Source: Oceaniferula marina (GTDB lineage: Bacteria > Verrucomicrobiota > Verrucomicrobiia > Verrucomicrobiales > Akkermansiaceae). Taken from it: a DNA stretch of 64,000 nt. Below the pieces are notes generated by a model, which did no database searches, was not told where the DNA came from, and saw only the letters and a program-made list of their open reading frames with translations. This document shows, in pieces, positions 62,478 through 64,000 of the stretch (positions are counted from its first letter, which is position 1; every line of letters begins with the position of its first letter). A program made the position numbers and the translations under genes. Location: positions 248,001-312,000 of the forward strand of contig NZ_JACBAZ010000003.1 in NCBI RefSeq assembly GCF_013391475.1. The letters run 5' to 3'.

Positions 62478-63350
62478 ATGAAATACATCGCCCCTGCCAC
62501 GGTTTTGACCGCCGTTCTCGCCATTTCCCCCTGTTGCTATGGCCAAAGTATCTTGTTCAAGCCCCACCAACAAACCCCGAACCAAACCGTCACCATCCGC
62601 GCCAACTCCGATGCCTCCGGTGCGCAGATCACCGTGATGAACGGGGGCAAAGCTCAAAAGGGAAGCTCGAGTATCAAACGCCAGCGCGCCTGGGAACGTA
62701 AAATCATCGGAACCGGCCCAACCGCCAAACTACAATATGTCGTCCTGCTCGACCAGACGTACCGCGAAATGAACCTGGGAAGCAAGTCGGATGCAAGCAC
62801 CCAATCATCGGGGCTGGTCGGGCAAATCATTCATGGTTTACGTGACGATACCCAGCGCTGGCGACTGTTTCTCAAAGGGAAATCGGCAACCAATCAACAG
62901 GCGATCGACCTCGTCGAGCTTGAATCCTATGAAAACCGCCGATGGTTCCAAGACATTCCGGTCAAGATTGGCCAAACCTGGTTCATCGAACCCGAATTCA
63001 TCCGCAACTTCATCGAACGCGATATGGGCCCAGCCCTCATCGATGCCAAGATGACGTTCAAATCCATCGAAATGATCGATGGTGAACGTACTGCCGTGCT
63101 GCCATTCACCATCAAATCGCAGGCCCGCAAGGAAGAGGGAACCAAGTTCCGCACATCCAGTGCCATCGCCAACCTCAGCGGAACCCTCTACGTCGCTCTC
63201 GGCACCATGCTGGATAAAAAACTCACCATGTCCGGCACCCTCACCACCACGGTCAGGCAGTCGGGCACCTCTTCCGTCGTGAAATCCCCGGTCACCTACA
63301 TCGTCACCAAAACGGTCACTCCAAATACAGCTCCCAACACAGCCCGCTGA
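62478..63350 (+). CDS. Secreted protein of unknown function
   Basis: The 290-residue protein starts at the ATG at 62478 with signal peptide MKYIAPATVLTAVLAISPCC (cleaved near CYGQ). The body is beta-rich with QKGSSSIKRQRAWERKIIGT, LVELESYENRRWFQDIPVKI and a Thr-rich C-terminus (TLTTTVRQSGTSSVVKSPVT). No family recognised. The ORF can be extended upstream to 62271, but that part is Arg/Pro/Ser-rich with no signal peptide and overlaps the promoter of the divergent TCS operon. Confidence 0.7.
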   Translation: MKYIAPATVLTAVLAISPCCYGQSILFKPHQQTPNQTVTIRANSDASGAQITVMNGGKAQKGSSSIKRQRAWERKIIGTGPTAKLQYVVLLDQTYREMNLGSKSDASTQSSGLVGQIIHGLRDDTQRWRLFLKGKSATNQQAIDLVELESYENRRWFQDIPVKIGQTWFIEPEFIRNFIERDMGPALIDAKMTFKSIEMIDGERTAVLPFTIKSQARKEEGTKFRTSSAIANLSGTLYVALGTMLDKKLTMSGTLTTTVRQSGTSSVVKSPVTYIVTKTVTPNTAPNTAR

Positions 63351-63415
63351 TACGATCATCACAGATCGGCAAGCTTGGGAGCGCGGATCTCATAGCCTGA
63401 TCATTCCACGGCAGG

Positions 63416-63506
63416 CCGACAGGATACAATCCTGTCCTACCATCACATGCAAAGTAGGACCGATTTCCCAATCTGTCGACAGACCTAGGGAATTCATCAT
63501 CCCTAG
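63416..63506. repeat. REP-like palindromes, family AAGTAGGACAGG
   Basis: CCGACAGGATACAATCCTGT then CCTAC (63416-63440) faces a degenerate AAAGTAGGACCGATTTCCCA then ATCTGTCGACAG (63451-63482). A separate perfect hairpin CTAGGGA-ATTCATCA-TCCCTAG lies at 63485-63506. The set lies between convergent genes and may also terminate transcription. Confidence 0.75.
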
Positions 63507-63525
63507 CAAGATGTATCCAAGCCGT

Positions 63526-64000
63526 CTAACCCTTCGCCTCATCGAGACGCGGGTGACCACCCTTGAGGTCATCAACACGCACCCCCTTGCCACGGTTCAT
63601 TTTGTCCAGGTGGCGGAACAGGGCGACCATACCATGAATCGCGGATAACACATCACGGGTATGGCCGGTCTCGGAAATCGTATGCATATTCCGGATCGGG
63701 AAACCAATCGATGTGGCAGCACAATCAAACCCGGCCAATGCCGCAGCCATCGCATCGGTTCCGGTGTCACGGCCGGCGAAATCCATCTGATAGGGAATAC
63801 CTTCCTTCTGACACACGGTCTCGATGATATTGTGCAGATACTCACTGGTGATCGAACCCTTGGTAATCGAGAAGCCCTCACCCATCGTCAGTTTATTCAT
63901 CCGTTTTGCTCCAATGCCAGGTGCCGCATCGTAATCGTGGTTTACGTCGGACCCAATCAAAATGTCCGGCTTAAACTCACCCGCAATCGCCGTCGCACCA
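63526..64000 (-). CDS. M42-family aminopeptidase, C-terminal part (runs off window)
   Basis: The minus-strand frame is open to the window edge; the visible 157 or so codons begin GATAIAGEFKPDILIGSDVN. M42 (glutamyl aminopeptidase/endoglucanase-like) metallopeptidases bind two metal ions in a dodecamer. Seen are the metal-site DVNHDYDAAPG, the KGSITSEYLHN block, RDTGTDAMAAALAG and the conserved IGFPIRNMHTISETGHTRDV. The N-terminal catalytic half lies outside the window. The internal ATG at 63960 is not the true start. Confidence 0.85.
   Translation of the reverse strand, partial: GATAIAGEFKPDILIGSDVNHDYDAAPGIGAKRMNKLTMGEGFSITKGSITSEYLHNIIETVCQKEGIPYQMDFAGRDTGTDAMAAALAGFDCAATSIGFPIRNMHTISETGHTRDVLSAIHGMVALFRHLDKMNRGKGVRVDDLKGGHPRLDEAKG

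Overview
This 64-kb window looks like chromosome from a Verrucomicrobiota bacterium, most likely of the Akkermansiaceae/Rubritaleaceae type. Four secreted proteins end in the Verrucomicrobia-style PEP-CTERM tail (PEPSS-x-ALxGLGGLALILRRRK). There are three formylglycine sulfatases, two of them with long adhesive or multi-domain tails. Two ECF sigma factors of the Rhodopirellula/Verrucomicrobium type are each coupled to a FecR/LamG anti-sigma-like protein. I see no phage, transposase or CRISPR. The assignment rests on protein motifs only; no rRNA is present.

Layout. 1-2.2 kb: a truncated EgtB/SenA-like gene, an RluA pseudouridine synthase, and tRNA-Gly(TCC) followed by a striking 310-bp tandem repeat that copies the tRNA 3' end. 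2.2-6.1 kb: an AraC regulator divergent from a sulfatase, then a PEP-CTERM protein. 6.2-15.5 kb: mostly housekeeping genes (MscS channel, secreted metzincin-like protein, FAD-linked lactate/glycolate oxidase, NAD-dependent DNA ligase, SMR exporter, lipid kinase), with a GxxExxY gene sitting between long imperfect direct repeats. 15.7-18.6 kb: an outer-membrane beta-barrel followed by three tandem paralogous lipoproteins and a terminator. 18.6-19.7 kb: a thioredoxin-like gene with one in-frame UGA and a SECIS-like hairpin just after it. 19.8-24.1 kb: the anaerobic ribonucleotide reductase operon nrdG-nrdD and an AspT/YidE-type transporter.

25.1-30.8 kb holds an unusual four-gene operon: three small secreted paralogs that resemble the beta domain of secretins, translationally coupled to a 1127-residue VIT/vWA-like/SLBB-like/helical-repeat protein. 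A fifth and sixth copy of the same small domain are fused in one secreted protein (60957-62285) whose stop codon overlaps the start of a sensor kinase gene, followed by its response regulator. This links the family to signalling.

30.8-46.7 kb is a surface-polysaccharide/PEP-CTERM region: sulfatases, PEP-CTERM proteins and two ECF sigma-FecR/LamG pairs on opposite strands. Three minus-strand genes here (sulfatase, PEP-CTERM protein and sigma factor) share an upstream GTAATAC-N12/13-TGTCAT-like element that may be the target of the sigma factor. 46.7-58.1 kb: a small membrane protein, a Tat-exported aldo-keto reductase, an S10-type peptidase, a GH20 hexosaminidase, and a TetR-controlled RND efflux operon with a palindrome in the divergent promoter. 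58.1-64 kb: a lipoprotein, the two-component system, a secreted protein, REP-like palindromes and the C-terminal half of an M42 aminopeptidase running off the edge.

Dispersed palindromic elements of two families (AAGTAGGACAGG and GCGGCGGCTTGACGCCGC types) occur as inverted pairs between genes.
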